Part shown: positions 63,591-64,000 of the stretch, in pieces
Numbering within the stretch: the stretch's first letter is position 1
Layout: the number at the start of each line of letters is the position of its first letter
Source of the DNA: Pseudomonas eutrophicaquae
GTDB taxonomy: Bacteria > Pseudomonadota > Gammaproteobacteria > Pseudomonadales > Pseudomonadaceae
Length of the DNA stretch: 64,000 nt
Reading direction: 5' to 3'
NCBI RefSeq assembly: GCF_023544715.1
Contig: NZ_JAMJEZ010000009.1
Span: forward strand, 1 to 64,000
The notes under the pieces: model-generated
What the model was told of the DNA's origin: nothing
Databases searched by the model: none
The model's input: the letters and a program-made list of their open reading frames with translations, nothing else
Position numbers and translations under genes: made by a program

Positions 63591-64000
63591 TTAGTCGCGC
63601 ACCACTTCCAGCACGCGGATGCGGTCGGGCGCTGGGTAATGCCAGCGCACCTGCAGATCCCAGAACAGCACGCCATAGCGGCGCTCGGGCGTTGGGGTCT
63701 GATACGCCGGGCGCGGATCCTGTGCCAGGCACTGCTCGATCAGCTCAACCACCGGCTCACTCAGGCGCTGCGCCTGTGCATGCGCCTGGCGTAGCGCCTC
63801 GGCATCCCACTCGACTGTGATGGGGTGGGGCGGGGTTTCGGCGATGGCGTTATGGGCCTCTGGCACGCGGTCAGCGTAGGGGACATAGGGCTTGATATCG
63901 AGCACCGGCGTGCCATCCAGCAAGTCGATGCCGGACAGATACAGCCGCCCGGCCTCCACTTTGTCCAGCTTGACCACCGACTGGCCGATGCCATTGGGTC
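63591..64000 (-). CDS. trmO: tRNA (m6t6A37) methyltransferase TrmO, C-terminal part (5' end outside window)
   Basis: 136 residues are visible, reading in from the right edge with PNGIGQSVVKLDKVEAGRLY, LDGTPVLDIKPYVPYADRVP, and C-terminal CLAQDPRPAYQTPTPERRYG followed by strands that end RVLEVVRD. Both match the TrmO/YaeB (TsaA) family, which methylates t6A37 of tRNA-Thr. Start and catalytic N-terminal half lie beyond base 64000. Stop TAA at 63591-63593 lies 2 bases from the convergent fpr stop. Confidence 0.88.
   Translation of the reverse strand, partial: PNGIGQSVVKLDKVEAGRLYLSGIDLLDGTPVLDIKPYVPYADRVPEAHNAIAETPPHPITVEWDAEALRQAHAQAQRLSEPVVELIEQCLAQDPRPAYQTPTPERRYGVLFWDLQVRWHYPAPDRIRVLEVVRD

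Overview
This is chromosomal DNA of a GC-rich gammaproteobacterium, most likely a Pseudomonadaceae member. The right third keeps a Pseudomonas-like housekeeping order (thiC behind a TPP riboswitch, fdxA, mutS, cinA/pncC-recA-recX, a phosphoketolase-like gene, a DTW-domain gene, an ErdR-like regulator, dgkA, then finR/fpr). The left two thirds are accessory: surface polysaccharide genes and many proteins that look exported by type I secretion.

Layout. 1-2844: two RTX calcium-binding proteins, the first cut by the window edge. 2944-7591: a cyanophycin synthetase-like gene, a broken second paralogue and an Fe(II)/2-oxoglutarate dioxygenase. 7690-13938: three glycosyltransferase genes and a UDP-xylose synthase, then a gutted UDP-glucose dehydrogenase remnant fused to a headless Ala-rich gene. 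14152-27008: a long, tightly overlapping Wzx/Wzy-type polysaccharide operon (Wzz, RmlBDAC, flippase, polymerase, three glycosyltransferases, a PglC-like initiating transferase, PglD-like acetyltransferase, PglE-like aminotransferase). 26992-30201 (minus strand): an ABC-2 permease with an MBOAT/SGNH O-acylation pair and no ATPase gene nearby.

30377-45038 is rich in exported proteins: three DUF4214 proteins (one fused to a 5'-nucleotidase, one with an exact 675-bp internal duplication), a very large ExeM/NucH-type nuclease divergent from the nucleotidase across a Pho-box-like element, a tRNA-Thr, a SapC-family protein, a predicted outer-membrane protein and two tandem trypsin-like/Calx-beta proteases. 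Seven products here and at the left edge end in an acidic residue followed by hydrophobic residues, the classic extreme C-terminal signature of type I secretion substrates, and none has an obvious Sec signal. No type I exporter is in the window.

45093-64000 holds two lipoproteins and the conserved housekeeping block, interrupted by a hicAB toxin-antitoxin cassette with a perfect inverted-repeat operator. The right edge cuts trmO. Several genes between 6 and 13.3 kb carry internal deletions with frame changes, which are either real decay or assembly joins.
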